DNA of 64,000 bases from AC-32 sp963717725 (GCA_963717725.1 CAVQWS010000025.1:124001-188000); one strand, 5' to 3'. Numbered from the stretch's first letter, positions 8,460-17,000 are shown. The notes: generated by a model not told the origin, from the sequence alone. Made by a program: numbers and translations.

Positions 8460-9424
8460 AACTCGAGCAGCTTCCGTGCCGCGTCCGCGACTCGCTCGGC
8501 GGACGGCATGTAGGCGTCCTCGATCTGCCAGTACGGATACGGCACGTCGTAGCCGGTCACGCGCACGACCGGCGCCTGCAGGTCGAGCATCGCCTTCTCG
8601 GCGAGGATCGCCGCGAGCTCGGCGCCGTAGCCGGCGACGCGCGGCGCCTCCTGGATGATCACGACCCGGCCCGTCTTCGCCGCGGCCGCGAGCAACGCAT
8701 CTTCGTCGAGCGGCTTCAGCGAGCGGATGTCGAGGATCTCGACCGAGGCGTCGAGCAGATCTGCGGCCTGCTCCGCCAACGGCACCATCGACCCGTAGGC
8801 CACGAAGGTCAGGTCGTCGCCCTCGCGCACCGTGCGAGCGACCCCGAGCGGCGTGACGTGCTCGCCCTCCGGCACCTCGCCGCGCAGCGTGCGGTAGTGC
8901 AGCTTCGGCTCCAGGATGACGACCGGATCCGGGTCGCGAATCGCGGCGGCGAGCAGCCCCTTCGCGTCGGCGGGCGTCGAGGGGATCGCCACCTTCACGC
9001 CCGGCGTGTGCACGTAGTAGGCCTCGGGCGAGTCGTCGTGCAGCTCGGGCGCGCGCACGCCGCCGCCGTACGGCATCCGCACCACGAGCGGGAACTCCAT
9101 CGCGCCGCCGGTACGCCAGCGATAGCGCCCGACGTGCGTGATCAGCTGGTCGAGGCACGGGTACGAGAAGGCGTCGTACTGCATCTCGCAGACCGGCCGC
9201 CAGCCGGCCATGCAGAGGCCGACCGCGGAGCCGAGGATCCCGGCCTCCGCCAGCGGCGTGTCGACGCAGCGGTCCGCCCCGAAGCGGTCACGCAGCCCGG
9301 CGGTGGCGCGGAAGACGCCGCCGGCACGGCCGACGTCCTCGCCAATCACCATCACGTCGGGATCGCGCTCGAGCTCGACGTGAAAGGCGTCGTTGACGGC
9401 CTCGACCAGCGTCAGCTCAGCCAA
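8456..9424 (-). CDS. 2-oxoacid dehydrogenase E1 component, beta subunit
   Basis: 322 residues, full length for the family. Conserved blocks are LVEAVNDAFHVELERDP, GEDVGRAGGVFRATAGL, TPLAEAGILGSAVGLCMAGWRPVCEMQ, FPLVVRMPYGGG and the C-terminal LKPLDEDALLAAAAKTGRVVIIQEA. Together with the alpha subunit it forms the thiamine-diphosphate heterotetramer that decarboxylates branched-chain 2-oxo acids or pyruvate. It overlaps the E1alpha gene by eight bases, indicating translational coupling. Confidence 0.93.
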   Translation of the reverse strand: MAELTLVEAVNDAFHVELERDPDVMVIGEDVGRAGGVFRATAGLRDRFGADRCVDTPLAEAGILGSAVGLCMAGWRPVCEMQYDAFSYPCLDQLITHVGRYRWRTGGAMEFPLVVRMPYGGGVRAPELHDDSPEAYYVHTPGVKVAIPSTPADAKGLLAAAIRDPDPVVILEPKLHYRTLRGEVPEGEHVTPLGVARTVREGDDLTFVAYGSMVPLAEQAADLLDASVEILDIRSLKPLDEDALLAAAAKTGRVVIIQEAPRVAGYGAELAAILAEKAMLDLQAPVVRVTGYDVPYPYWQIEDAYMPSAERVADAARKLLEF

Positions 9425-10481
9425 GGATCCTCCGCAGCTCGGCGAGGTCGGCCTCGAGCGAGGCTGGCGGATCCACGTAGGCGTGCGAGAAGACGAGCGA
9501 CGGATCGGCGGGCGGCTCGGCCTCGGCCGCGGCGATCCCGTCGCGCAGCACCTGTGCCGCGTCCGCGCGCACGGCCTCGGCCGCTTCGTCCGACAGCAGC
9601 CCGAGCCGACGCAGGTAGGCCTCGTAGCGCCCGACGCACTCGCGCTGCTTCTCCTCTTCCACGCGCTCGAGGTCGATGTAAGCGGCCGGGTCGTCGGCGG
9701 TCGCGTGCGGCGCGGCGCGGTAGGTGACGGCCTCGATCAGCGTCGGCCCCTCGCCCGCCCGCGCCCGCGCGACCGCGTCGCGCGTCGCCTCGTAGACCGC
9801 GAGCACGTCACCGCCGTCCACGCGCACGCCCGGGATCCCGTAGCCGACGGCCTTGTCCGCGAGCGTCTCGGCCGCGGTCTGCGCCGAGAGCGGCGTCGAG
9901 ATCGCCCACTGGTTGTTGTTGCAGAAGAGGACGAGCGGCGCGCGCATCACGGCCGCGAAGTTGGCGCCCTCGTGGAAGGCGCCCTCCGAGGTGGCGCCGT
10001 CGCCGAAGTAGGCGATCGCGCAAGTGGTCTCGCCACGCAGCTTCTTGCCCCAGGCGAGGCCGGCGGCGTGCGGGACATGGGTCGCGATCGGGACGCAGAT
10101 CGAGGCGACGTTCCAGTCGGCCGGGTTCCACCAGCCGGCCGGGTGGCCGCGCCACCAGGAGAGGATCGTCGCGGCCGGCAGCCCGCGCAGCAGGCCGATC
10201 GCTGACTCGCGGTAGCTCGGGAAGATCCAGTCGTCGCGCTCCAGCGCGAACTCCGAGCCGACCTGCATCGCCTCGTGGCCCCAGAAGATCGCGTAGGTGC
10301 CGATCCGGCCCTGGCGGTGGTAGACGACCGAGCGCTCGTCGTAGGTGCGCAGCAGAACGAGCCGCCGGTGCAGCTCGAGCAGGTCCTGCTCGGAGAGCCC
10401 GTCGACCTCGCCGTCCGGAACGGTCTCGCCGTCGCCGATCACGCGCCGAAGGTCCCGCTCGGCAGGTAGCACCTGGGCCAT
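9417..10481 (-). CDS. 2-oxoacid dehydrogenase E1 component, alpha subunit (thiamine diphosphate-binding)
   Basis: 354 residues. The TPP/Mg motif GDGATSEGAFHEGANFAAV with FCNNNQWAIS is present. YHRQGRIGTYAIFWGHEAMQVG and the phosphorylation-loop-like TYRAAPHATADDPAAY place it in the branched-chain/pyruvate E1alpha group. First gene of the minus-strand operon running through E1beta, GNAT, formamidase-like protein and E2. The start ATG is preceded by a short untranslated gap after the small membrane-protein gene. Confidence 0.93.
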   Translation of the reverse strand: MAQVLPAERDLRRVIGDGETVPDGEVDGLSEQDLLELHRRLVLLRTYDERSVVYHRQGRIGTYAIFWGHEAMQVGSEFALERDDWIFPSYRESAIGLLRGLPAATILSWWRGHPAGWWNPADWNVASICVPIATHVPHAAGLAWGKKLRGETTCAIAYFGDGATSEGAFHEGANFAAVMRAPLVLFCNNNQWAISTPLSAQTAAETLADKAVGYGIPGVRVDGGDVLAVYEATRDAVARARAGEGPTLIEAVTYRAAPHATADDPAAYIDLERVEEEKQRECVGRYEAYLRRLGLLSDEAAEAVRADAAQVLRDGIAAAEAEPPADPSLVFSHAYVDPPASLEADLAELRRILG

Positions 10482-10491
10482 CCGCTGGAAA

Positions 10492-10887
10492 TTACCGGAC
10501 GTGCGTTCGCGCCACCCACGCGACGACGGCCAGCGCCGAGATCGCGGCGAGCACGCCGACGAGCTCGAGCAGCACCCCGCCGCCGACCTTCGAGCTGGCG
10601 ACGACGAGCACGATGCCCGCGAGCACGGCTCCGGCGGCGCACACGGCCAGCACGCTCACGAGGCGCAGCGGCGCGAGCCACGGCTCCGACCACGCGGGCA
10701 CCCGCGGCTCGATCGACCACCAGGCGAGCTCGGCGACTAGGAGCAGGAAACCGGCCGAGGCAGGCGCCCACGTGTCGAGCTCGTCCGAGCCGAGCGCGAG
10801 GCGCAACGCCTGCTGGGCGCCGAGGATCGCCACACCGAGGGTCAGCGGCGGGCTCCAACGCACGACAAGCCCGAGCAGCAGCGGCAC
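10492..10887 (-). CDS. Small membrane protein of the DUF58/MoxR cluster, unknown function
   Basis: At least 131 residues with about four hydrophobic helices (TLGVAILGAQQALRLAL, FLLLVAELAWWSIEP, LRLVSVLAVCAAGAVLAGIVLVV, LLELVGVLAAISALAVVAW). I recognise no family. The same frame stays open and hydrophobic for a further hundred or so bases upstream to about 10994 (containing LLLLLVGGAALV) but has no ATG/GTG/TTG there. The true start may thus be a non-standard codon directly behind the DUF58 gene. Genes of this kind commonly trail DUF58/MoxR operons. Confidence 0.6.
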   Translation of the reverse strand: MPLLLGLVVRWSPPLTLGVAILGAQQALRLALGSDELDTWAPASAGFLLLVAELAWWSIEPRVPAWSEPWLAPLRLVSVLAVCAAGAVLAGIVLVVASSKVGGGVLLELVGVLAAISALAVVAWVARTHVR

Positions 10888-10994
10888 GAGTGCGGCCCCG
10901 CCGACCAGAAGCAGCAGCAGCTCGTGCTCGCCGGCGCGCAGAACCGTCGCCGCGGCCAGCCCCGCCGCGACGAGCAGCGCGCCCGCAGCGGTCG

Positions 10995-12266
10995 CTAGAC
11001 GCGCACGACCCGGGCGTGGCGCCTGAATGTCCTCACCTCCTCCAGCGCTGCCTGCAGCGGCATCCCACGCTGCCAGGCGACGACAGGAACGCCGTGACGC
11101 AGGTAGGAGGCCCGCAACGCTTCACGGCGCAGCAGCCAGAGCCGGTAGGCGAGGTCGTCCAGCTCGCCGGTTCCCTGCTGCGCGAACGGCACCGGCGAGA
11201 TCTCGATCACGGCCAGGTCGAAGCCGCGAGCGCGCAGGTCGATCAGCGCGCGCATGGAGCGGTCGTCCAGCAGCGGCGTCAGGGCGAGCACGAGCGCGTG
11301 GGGCGGCAACGTGCGGACCGGCAGGATGTCGATGTCCTTCCACGCGTAGCTGAGGAAGATCTCGGCGTCGAGCAGCGAGTCGAGCACGCGGTAGAGCTGG
11401 GCGATCCCGCTGGAGACAGTCAGCCAGTTGAGCACGCCGCCGAAGGCGACGAGGCCGACGCGGTCCTTCTCCTGGACGTAGTGCGCCGCCAGCGAGCCGG
11501 CCGCCTCGACGGCGAGGTCGAGCGTGCCACTCGCGCCGTCGCGGGCCTCGGCGAAGGTGTCGAGGAAGATGACGACGTCCGTGTTCCGCTCGGGATGGGT
11601 CTCGTTCACCCAGGGCTCGCCGCGGCGGGCTGTTGCGCGCCAGTTGATGCGGCGGACGCGATCGCCGGGGACGAACGGCCGCAGGTCGGCGAACTCGATC
11701 CCCTCGCCGCGGAGGCGCGGGGTCTGGCTGCCGGCGGACGCCTGCGTCTCGAGCGGGCGCAGCAGCCGCTCGACCTCCTCGCCGCGCGGGTAGACCTTCA
11801 GCGGTTGCGGCAGCTCGAGCTTCTGCTCGAAGACGAGCAGCCCGAAGCGGTCCTGCACCCGGAGCAGGAAGTCGCCGACGAGGTACGCGCCCCAACGCTC
11901 GCAACGGAGCGGGTAGGTGAGCTCGGGACGGTCGCCTGGCAGGAGCCGCAGGAGCCGCGGGTTCGGTGCCCCGGTCACGAGCCCACGCGGCAGGTCGAAC
12001 AGCAACTCGAGCCGTGGTACGACGTTTTCGGCCCGCAGCTCCAGCAGCGCTTCGACGGGCTCGCCCTCGACCTGGCGCTCGGCCTCGAGCTCGAAGAGCG
12101 CGCCGACCCGCGGGGGCTCGGCGAGCGAGAGGCCGACGACGAGGAGCAGCGCGAAAGGCGCAGCGAGGGCCGCGGGCTCGGGCCGCCCGAGCACGAGCGC
12201 GGCGACCAGGCCGAGGCCGGCGAGCGCGGCGTACGCGCCCAGTTTCGTCGTCGCGGCTCGGGTCAC
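10995..12266 (-). CDS. DUF58 domain-containing protein (vWA-like)
   Basis: 423 residues from a GTG at 12266 that overlaps the MoxR stop (GTGA). Two N-terminal membrane helices precede the DUF58 signature: LRGEGIEFADLRPFVPGDRVRRINWRATAR, then the vWA-like metal site VVIFLDTFAE and VALVAFGG-like strands. DUF58 proteins are typically membrane-anchored partners of MoxR AAA ATPases and are thought to help assemble or mature protein complexes. The gene order MoxR, DUF58, small membrane protein and upstream DUF4129 protein is the classical arrangement. Confidence 0.9.
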   Translation of the reverse strand: MTRAATTKLGAYAALAGLGLVAALVLGRPEPAALAAPFALLLVVGLSLAEPPRVGALFELEAERQVEGEPVEALLELRAENVVPRLELLFDLPRGLVTGAPNPRLLRLLPGDRPELTYPLRCERWGAYLVGDFLLRVQDRFGLLVFEQKLELPQPLKVYPRGEEVERLLRPLETQASAGSQTPRLRGEGIEFADLRPFVPGDRVRRINWRATARRGEPWVNETHPERNTDVVIFLDTFAEARDGASGTLDLAVEAAGSLAAHYVQEKDRVGLVAFGGVLNWLTVSSGIAQLYRVLDSLLDAEIFLSYAWKDIDILPVRTLPPHALVLALTPLLDDRSMRALIDLRARGFDLAVIEISPVPFAQQGTGELDDLAYRLWLLRREALRASYLRHGVPVVAWQRGMPLQAALEEVRTFRRHARVVRV

Positions 12267-13237
12267 TCGGGTGCCGGCTCGGGCGCCGGCTCGGGCGCCG
12301 GCGTCGGCACCCGGTCGAGCAGCTCGAGCACGATGTCGTCCGGCCTGAGCCGCTGCACCCAGAGCTCCGGCCGCAGCGCCAGCCGGTGCGCGAGCGCGGG
12401 CACGGCAACCGACTTCACGTCGTCCGGCGTCACGTAAGTGCGGCCCTCGATCGCGGCGCGACAGCGGGAGAGCTTCAGCAGCGCCAGCGAGCCTCGCGGG
12501 CTCGCCCCGACCTGGACGCCGCTGGCCGAGCGCGTGGCCGCGACGAGGTCGACCATGTAGAGCCCGACGCTGCGCGCGACGTGCACGCTCTCGATCGCCT
12601 GCTGCATCTCGAGCAGCTCGTCGCGGCCGACGACCGACTCCAGCTCGACCTCGTCGGACGCGCGCTCGAGCCGGCGCGCGAGCACGTCCCACTCCTGCTC
12701 GCGCTCGGGATAGCCGACGCCGATCCGCAGCAGGAAGCGGTCGAGCTGTGCCTCGGGCAGCGGGTAGGTGCCCTCGTACTCGATCGGGTTCTGCGTCGCC
12801 AGGACGAGGAACGGCGGCGCGAGCGGGTGCGTGACGCCCTCGATCGTCACCTGCCGCTCCTGCATCGCCTCGAGCAGCGCCGCCTGCGTCTTCGGTGGGG
12901 CGCGGTTGATCTCGTCGGCGAGGAGGAGGTTGGTGAAGATCGGGCCGGGCCTGAACTCGAAGTCGGCCTCGCGCTGGTTGTAGATCGAGGCGCCGGTCAC
13001 GTCGGAGGGCATCAGGTCGGGTGTGAACTGGACGCGCGTGAAGCCGATGCTCGTCACCTGCGCGAAGGCGCGGGCCATCAGCGTCTTCGCAAGGCCCGGA
13101 AAGTCCTCGATCAGGACGTGGCCGTCGGCGAGGATCCCGAGTAGCACGAGCTCGAGCGCCTCGCGCTTGCCGACTACCGCGCGCTCGACCTCGTCGAGGA
13201 CATCGTTCGCGCGACCAGCGAGCTGCTCGACGTTCAC
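12263..13237 (-). CDS. MoxR-family AAA+ ATPase
   Basis: 324 residues. Walker A is the MoxR form VLIEDFPGLAKT, Walker B is NLLLADEINRAPPKTQAALLEAM, and sensor 1 is VLATQNPIEYEGTYPLPEAQLDRF. The C-terminal lid contains ASPRGSLALLKLSRCRAAI. It acts as a cytosolic chaperone-like ATPase with the DUF58 partner encoded next. The protein ends in a short Ala-Pro-Glu-Pro repeat encoded by a repeated GC-rich unit at 12266-12302. This tail lies outside the folded domain. Confidence 0.93.
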   Translation of the reverse strand: MNVEQLAGRANDVLDEVERAVVGKREALELVLLGILADGHVLIEDFPGLAKTLMARAFAQVTSIGFTRVQFTPDLMPSDVTGASIYNQREADFEFRPGPIFTNLLLADEINRAPPKTQAALLEAMQERQVTIEGVTHPLAPPFLVLATQNPIEYEGTYPLPEAQLDRFLLRIGVGYPEREQEWDVLARRLERASDEVELESVVGRDELLEMQQAIESVHVARSVGLYMVDLVAATRSASGVQVGASPRGSLALLKLSRCRAAIEGRTYVTPDDVKSVAVPALAHRLALRPELWVQRLRPDDIVLELLDRVPTPAPEPAPEPAPE

Positions 13238-13737
13238 AGCGTCTCCAGCCGCTCGACCACGCGGCGCAGGGTGGCGGCGGGTGTGCCGGGGGCGTGCCGG
13301 TCGGTCGGCGCGGGCCGCTCGTCGCGCGCGAGCTCCCAGAGCTCCGGGCCGAGCACCTCCTCGCTGTCCTCGAGGCGCAGCCCGCGCGCGCCGAGGCGGA
13401 CGCCGACGATCTCGCGCACGACCGGCCGCAGGCGGACATGCGTGTCGAACGCCGAGGCGTTCGCCATCGTCAGCTCGCGCTCGAGTCGGTCGAGCTCGGC
13501 CGGGCGCTGGGCCTCGGGCGGGTCGCGGTCGAGCGCGTCGGCGAGCGCCGAGCGCTCCTCGCGCGGAAAAGCCTCGCCCGCAGCGAGCACGATGTTGAAG
13601 ACCGCGAGCGCGCCGAGCACCAGGATGTAGACGTCGAGCTCCAGCTCGAACCGGCCGGGCGCGAGCAGCCGGGCGAAGAGGAGCACCCCGGACAGGATCA
13701 CCGCCAGGAAGAGCCAGGCGCCGAAGAGCCGCCTCAC
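13234..13737 (-). CDS. Membrane protein of the MoxR/DUF58 cluster, unknown function
   Basis: 167 residues. Two N-terminal membrane helices (LFGAWLFLAVILSGVLLFARLL and VYILVLGALAVFNIVLAA) precede a charged cytosolic part rich in Arg and Glu (RPAELDRLERELTMANASAFDTH, LRPVVREIVGVRLGARGL). It overlaps both neighbours by four bases (ATGA style), so it is translated with the DUF4129 and MoxR genes. Similar proteins lie at this position in actinobacterial MoxR clusters; I cannot name a domain with certainty. Confidence 0.7.
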   Translation of the reverse strand: MRRLFGAWLFLAVILSGVLLFARLLAPGRFELELDVYILVLGALAVFNIVLAAGEAFPREERSALADALDRDPPEAQRPAELDRLERELTMANASAFDTHVRLRPVVREIVGVRLGARGLRLEDSEEVLGPELWELARDERPAPTDRHAPGTPAATLRRVVERLETL

Positions 13738-14612
13738 GCCGCCGCCCGCGCCGCCTCGGGCTCCAGCTCGGCGCGCAGGCCGGCGAGGGCCTCGATCGCG
13801 TCGTCCTTCATTCCCTCGTCGATCTCTAGCCGGCTGAACTTGGCCCGCTCGTAGAGCTTCGTCAGCTGCTGTACCGAGGCGCTGCTGACGCCGAGCGTGT
13901 CGAGCGCGCGCACGACGTACTGGCGCGGCGTCTCGGCCGGCTCGCGCGCGACGCCGTGTGCGGCGAAGGTCTTCTCCATCCGGGCGAAGGCGCGGATCAC
14001 GGCGCGGCGCGGGTCCTGCTCGGCTCGCAGGTCGTCGAGCGTGTCGGCGAGCACCTCGTCGAGCGCCGCCGAGAGCGCGGCCTCACGCTCCCAGTCGTCG
14101 CCACGCATCCGCTTCAGGATGACCGCCGCGACCAGCCCGGCGACGGCGGCGAAGATCAGCGAGCCGACGATCAGCGCGAACACCCAGTGGAACTGGCCAG
14201 TCGCCGGGTGGTCCGCCTGGAGGTTCGGGCTCCCAGGGCCCGAGGCGGGACCTCCGGCGCCGGCAGGCGAGAGCTTCGGGTGGAGGCGGCCCGTGACGAA
14301 GTAACGGATCAGGAACGCGATCGGGATGGCGAACAACGCGAAGACGAGGATCGTCCGGAACTGCGAGTCACCCCCGCCTTCGAGCAGTTTCTGCCGCCGT
14401 CCGAGCGAGGCCACCCAGATCACCGCCAGCACGCCGAACGGGAAGAGGATGAACAGCACGCTCGCGCCGTATTCGAAGAACAGCTTCGGTGTCTCCGCCG
14501 AGCCTCCGCCGCCGCCGCCTCCGGGCCGGTGCGCGTGGCTCGCCAGCGCGACCACCGCGAGCAGGGCGGTCAGCGCGATCCCGCTCAGCAACAGCCTGCG
14601 AGCGCCGCTCAT
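13734..14612 (-). CDS. DUF4129 domain-containing membrane protein
   Basis: 292 residues. A signal/anchor helix, a glycine-rich linker (GGGGGGG near residue 33) and three further helices precede the C-terminal DUF4129 domain. That domain has the typical DPRRAVIRAFARMEKTFAAHG, ETPRQYVVRALD and LTKLYERAKFSRLEID. DUF4129 proteins often carry transglutaminase-like or protease partners and occur with MoxR and DUF58. It is the first gene of the four-to-five-gene operon. Its job is probably sensing or scaffolding at the membrane (inference). Confidence 0.85.
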   Translation of the reverse strand: MSGARRLLLSGIALTALLAVVALASHAHRPGGGGGGGSAETPKLFFEYGASVLFILFPFGVLAVIWVASLGRRQKLLEGGGDSQFRTILVFALFAIPIAFLIRYFVTGRLHPKLSPAGAGGPASGPGSPNLQADHPATGQFHWVFALIVGSLIFAAVAGLVAAVILKRMRGDDWEREAALSAALDEVLADTLDDLRAEQDPRRAVIRAFARMEKTFAAHGVAREPAETPRQYVVRALDTLGVSSASVQQLTKLYERAKFSRLEIDEGMKDDAIEALAGLRAELEPEAARAAA

Positions 14613-14621
14613 GGCGGAACC

Positions 14622-15506
14622 CTAGACAAGCACGGCCAGCGCGCCGCGCTCGGCCTCGAAGACCGCGTGCTCGACGTCGCCGAGGTCCTCGCCGTCGGCC
14701 TGCAGCGGCAAAGGCCGGTCGCACGCGATCTCGATCCGGTCGAGATCGTGCCCGTAGAGCAGCTCACGCGAGCGCGACTGGCCGCGGCCGGTCACGACGT
14801 AGCGCAGCAGCCGCGGCAGCGTCACGGCGCGCACCCGCTTCGGCGCGACCAGGTCGAGGCCGAGCTCGAAGCGCGCCTCGGGCGCGACGCGGATCGGGAT
14901 CGAGCCCGCGTAGGTGTATGGATCGCCGTTCGCGACGAGCGCGAAGGCGGCCCGGCCGCGGCCCTCAACCTCGAGCGCCGGTTCGAAGCGCAGGCGCTGC
15001 TCGGCCACCAGCCGCACGGCGCTCTTCACGAAGGCGGCGTCTCCCGGGCGCTTGCCGTCGTCCCGGCGGCCGAGCGCGTCGACGCGCCGCACGAGCTCGG
15101 CGTCGAGCCCGATCCCCGCCGAGAAGCCGAAGCGCCGGCCGTTCACCCTCCCGACCGAGATCGTCCGCGTGCGTCCGGACTCGAGCGCGTCCGCGATCCG
15201 CCGTGCCGCGGCAGCCGGGTCGCGCGGCAAGCCGAGCGCCCGCGCGAGCACGTTCGCTCCGCCGCCCGGCAGGAAGCCGAGCGGCACGCCCGGCGGCGCG
15301 CCGTTCAGCACCTCGTTGATGCCGCCGTCCCCTGAGAAGACGACCACGGCGTCGCCGCCGGCCGCGGCCAGCTCGGTGCCGTGGCCGGGCCGCTCGGTCA
15401 GCAACGTTCGCACCCGGGCGACCCGCTCGAGCTCCGCCTCCACGGCGCGCACGCGGGCCTCGCTGACGGCGCTCGCGTATGGGTTCACGATCAGGACGAC
15501 TTCCAT
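14622..15506 (-). CDS. Diacylglycerol kinase-family lipid kinase
   Basis: 294 residues. The catalytic DAGK domain shows VLIVNPYASAVSEARV, the nucleotide loop VVFSGDGGINEVLNG, GFLPGGGANVLARALGLP and FGFSAGIGLDAELVRRVD. The C-terminal beta-sandwich contains ALVANGDPYTYAG and LPLQADGEDLG. Such proteins phosphorylate diacylglycerol or related lipids (YegS/DgkB/BmrU group). It is a single gene ten bases from the DUF4129 gene upstream boundary. The exact lipid substrate cannot be read from sequence. Confidence 0.88.
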   Translation of the reverse strand: MEVVLIVNPYASAVSEARVRAVEAELERVARVRTLLTERPGHGTELAAAGGDAVVVFSGDGGINEVLNGAPPGVPLGFLPGGGANVLARALGLPRDPAAAARRIADALESGRTRTISVGRVNGRRFGFSAGIGLDAELVRRVDALGRRDDGKRPGDAAFVKSAVRLVAEQRLRFEPALEVEGRGRAAFALVANGDPYTYAGSIPIRVAPEARFELGLDLVAPKRVRAVTLPRLLRYVVTGRGQSRSRELLYGHDLDRIEIACDRPLPLQADGEDLGDVEHAVFEAERGALAVLV

Positions 15507-15611
15507 GCCGCGAGGATGACACGACTGGCACAGGCGGCCTCGCGCTCAGCTGCCGTCCCCCCGAGGGGCCACCGAGAGCGAAATCGAAAGACGCTCACCT
15601 ATAGCCGAGGC

Positions 15612-15637
15612 GTTTGCGCTGCAAACCTGCTGTTTTT
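15612..15637 (+). terminator. Intrinsic-terminator-like hairpin on the plus strand with no plus-strand gene before it
   Basis: GTTTGC and GCAAAC pair around a GCT loop and are followed by CTGCTGTTTTT, the layout of a rho-independent terminator read on the plus strand. Both neighbouring genes are on the minus strand. It may stop antisense transcription or an unannotated small RNA, or be a coincidence. A 10-bp palindrome ACTGATCAGT follows at 15638. Confidence 0.35.
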
Positions 15638-15646
15638 ACTGATCAG

Positions 15647-16222
15647 TCAGTCAGGCGTCGCGTAGCCGCGCATACCGTCGAGCAGCAGCGCGTAGAAGCG
15701 ATCGGCGAGCTCGTCGGTGTCGGCGCCCGGCCGCAGCCACGTGTAAGCCCAGTTCGACGCGGAGAGCGCGAGCAGCGCGGCGGTCGCGTCGTCGAGGTCG
15801 CTGCGCAGCTCGCCGAGCTCACGCCCCTCGCGGAAGAGCGCGCGGATCCGTTCCTCGTAGCGGCGCCGCTCGGCGAGGATCCCCTCGCGGCGATCGCCTT
15901 CGAGATAGCGCCACTCCTGCACGAAGACCGTCGCCACGTCGAGCTGGTCGGCGACGACGCGCAGGTGCGATCGCAGCGCGAGCCGGATCTTCTCGGTCGC
16001 CGGCAGCTCCTCCGGGATCGAGTCGAGCCCCGCGTGGAACGCTCGCGCGCCCTCCGCCATCGTCTCGTAGAGCAGGTCCTGCTTCGACTCGATGTGCGCG
16101 TAGAGCGAGCCTTTCTGGACGCCGAGCGCCTCGGCGATCTCGCCGATCGAGGTGCCGTGGTAGCCCTTCTGCGCGAACAGGCGCGCGGCCTGGCGGGTCA
16201 GCTCCTCGCGCCTGGCGCTCAT
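15647..16222 (-). CDS. TetR-family regulator, probable PaaR-type repressor of phenylacetate genes
   Basis: 191 residues. The N-terminal TetR helix-turn-helix is clear: ELTRQAARLFAQKGYHGTSIGEIAEALGVQKGSLYAHIESKQDLLYET. A ligand-binding C-terminal domain of TetR_C type follows (WRYLEGDRREGILAERRRYEERIRALF). It overlaps the upstream DUF1932 dehydrogenase by four bases (ATGA) and is transcribed divergently from paaABCD. The shared promoter region holds a perfect CNAACGNNCGTTNG site (16972-16985), the sequence I recall for Thermus PaaR. Phenylacetyl-CoA is therefore the likely inducer. The PaaR role is inferred from context, not sequence identity. Confidence 0.85.
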   Translation of the reverse strand: MSARREELTRQAARLFAQKGYHGTSIGEIAEALGVQKGSLYAHIESKQDLLYETMAEGARAFHAGLDSIPEELPATEKIRLALRSHLRVVADQLDVATVFVQEWRYLEGDRREGILAERRRYEERIRALFREGRELGELRSDLDDATAALLALSASNWAYTWLRPGADTDELADRFYALLLDGMRGYATPD

Positions 16223-16959
16223 CGGTCGCGGTAGATCTCGGCCGCGGCGCGGTGGAAGCCGCCGGGCAGACCGTGAGCCTCGAACGTCGCCGCGATCTCC
16301 TCCATCTCGCCGACCCAGCGCCAACCTTTGGCATCGGCCGAGCGCAGCGCGCGGGCATGGCGGTCGCGCAGCTCGGGCTGCGACAGGTCCCACTCGGCCA
16401 GCAGCGGCTCCTCGACGCCCTCGCGGCGCGCGAGCTCCCGGATCGCGAGCAGCATCGCGGCCGTGCCCTTCGTCCAGGCCGCATAGGCCATCTTCACCGC
16501 CGACGCGTTCGGGACCATGCGCGCGTCGAGCGCGGAGCCCGCGAAGAGCGCGGCGACGTCCGCGGCCCGTTCGCCGGAGAGGTAGAGCCGCGTCGCCCCC
16601 GGCTCCCGCGGCGGCGAGCCGACGATGCCGCCGTCCACGAACTCGTCGACCACGTCCGAGACCTTCGCGGCGGTCGCCGGCGAGACCGCGTTCGCGTCCA
16701 CGTAGACACCGCTGAAGCGAGCCGACCGCGCGACCTCGAGCGCCGCGTGCGGGGGGCAGACCGAGAAGACGACATCCGCCCGGGCAACTTGCGAGACCGA
16801 GCCGACATCCTCGAGTCCCGCCTCGTCCGCCCGGGCGCGCGTCTCGGCGCTTCGCCCGTCGGAGGCCCAGAGCACCCGGTGACCCTGCCCACGCAGGACG
16901 GCGCCGATCGCGGCGCCCATCTCGCCGGGATGAAGCAGGCCGACGGTGCTCGAAGCCAC
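16219..16959 (-). CDS. NAD(P)-dependent 3-hydroxyacid dehydrogenase-like protein (DUF1932 C-terminus)
   Basis: 246 residues. An N-terminal Rossmann motif VGLLHPGEMGAAIGAVLRGQGHRVLWASDGRS resembles 6-phosphogluconate/3-hydroxyisobutyrate dehydrogenases. VYVDANAVSPATAAKV and DGGIVGSPPREPGATRLYLSG continue the fold. The C-terminal helical domain SAVKMAYAAWTKGTAAMLLAIRELARREGVEEPL matches DUF1932. The substrate is unknown. Its GTG start lies 41 bases from paaA on the opposite strand, so it and the TetR gene share the paa control region. Confidence 0.82.
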   Translation of the reverse strand: MASSTVGLLHPGEMGAAIGAVLRGQGHRVLWASDGRSAETRARADEAGLEDVGSVSQVARADVVFSVCPPHAALEVARSARFSGVYVDANAVSPATAAKVSDVVDEFVDGGIVGSPPREPGATRLYLSGERAADVAALFAGSALDARMVPNASAVKMAYAAWTKGTAAMLLAIRELARREGVEEPLLAEWDLSQPELRDRHARALRSADAKGWRWVGEMEEIAATFEAHGLPGGFHRAAAEIYRDR

Positions 16960-16971
16960 TACACTGGCACC

Positions 16972-16985
16972 CTAACGATCGTTCG
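16972..16985. promoter_or_regulatory. PaaR-type operator in the divergent paaA / TetR-operon promoter
   Basis: CTAACGATCGTTCG fits CNAACGNNCGTTNG exactly, with a perfect AACGATCGTT core. The symmetry extends to about 16969-16988, with eight of ten paired positions complementary. It lies 15 bases before the paaA ATG and 12 bases before the divergent GTG, so a bound repressor would block both promoters. The consensus is from memory of the Thermus thermophilus PaaR work. Confidence 0.75.
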
Positions 16986-17000
16986 GTTGGGAGGCGTCCC

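Noticed and set aside
12266..12302. GC-rich tandem repeat as a possible minisatellite or recombination site
   Set aside because: It encodes the Ala-Pro-Glu-Pro tail of the MoxR protein, which explains it.
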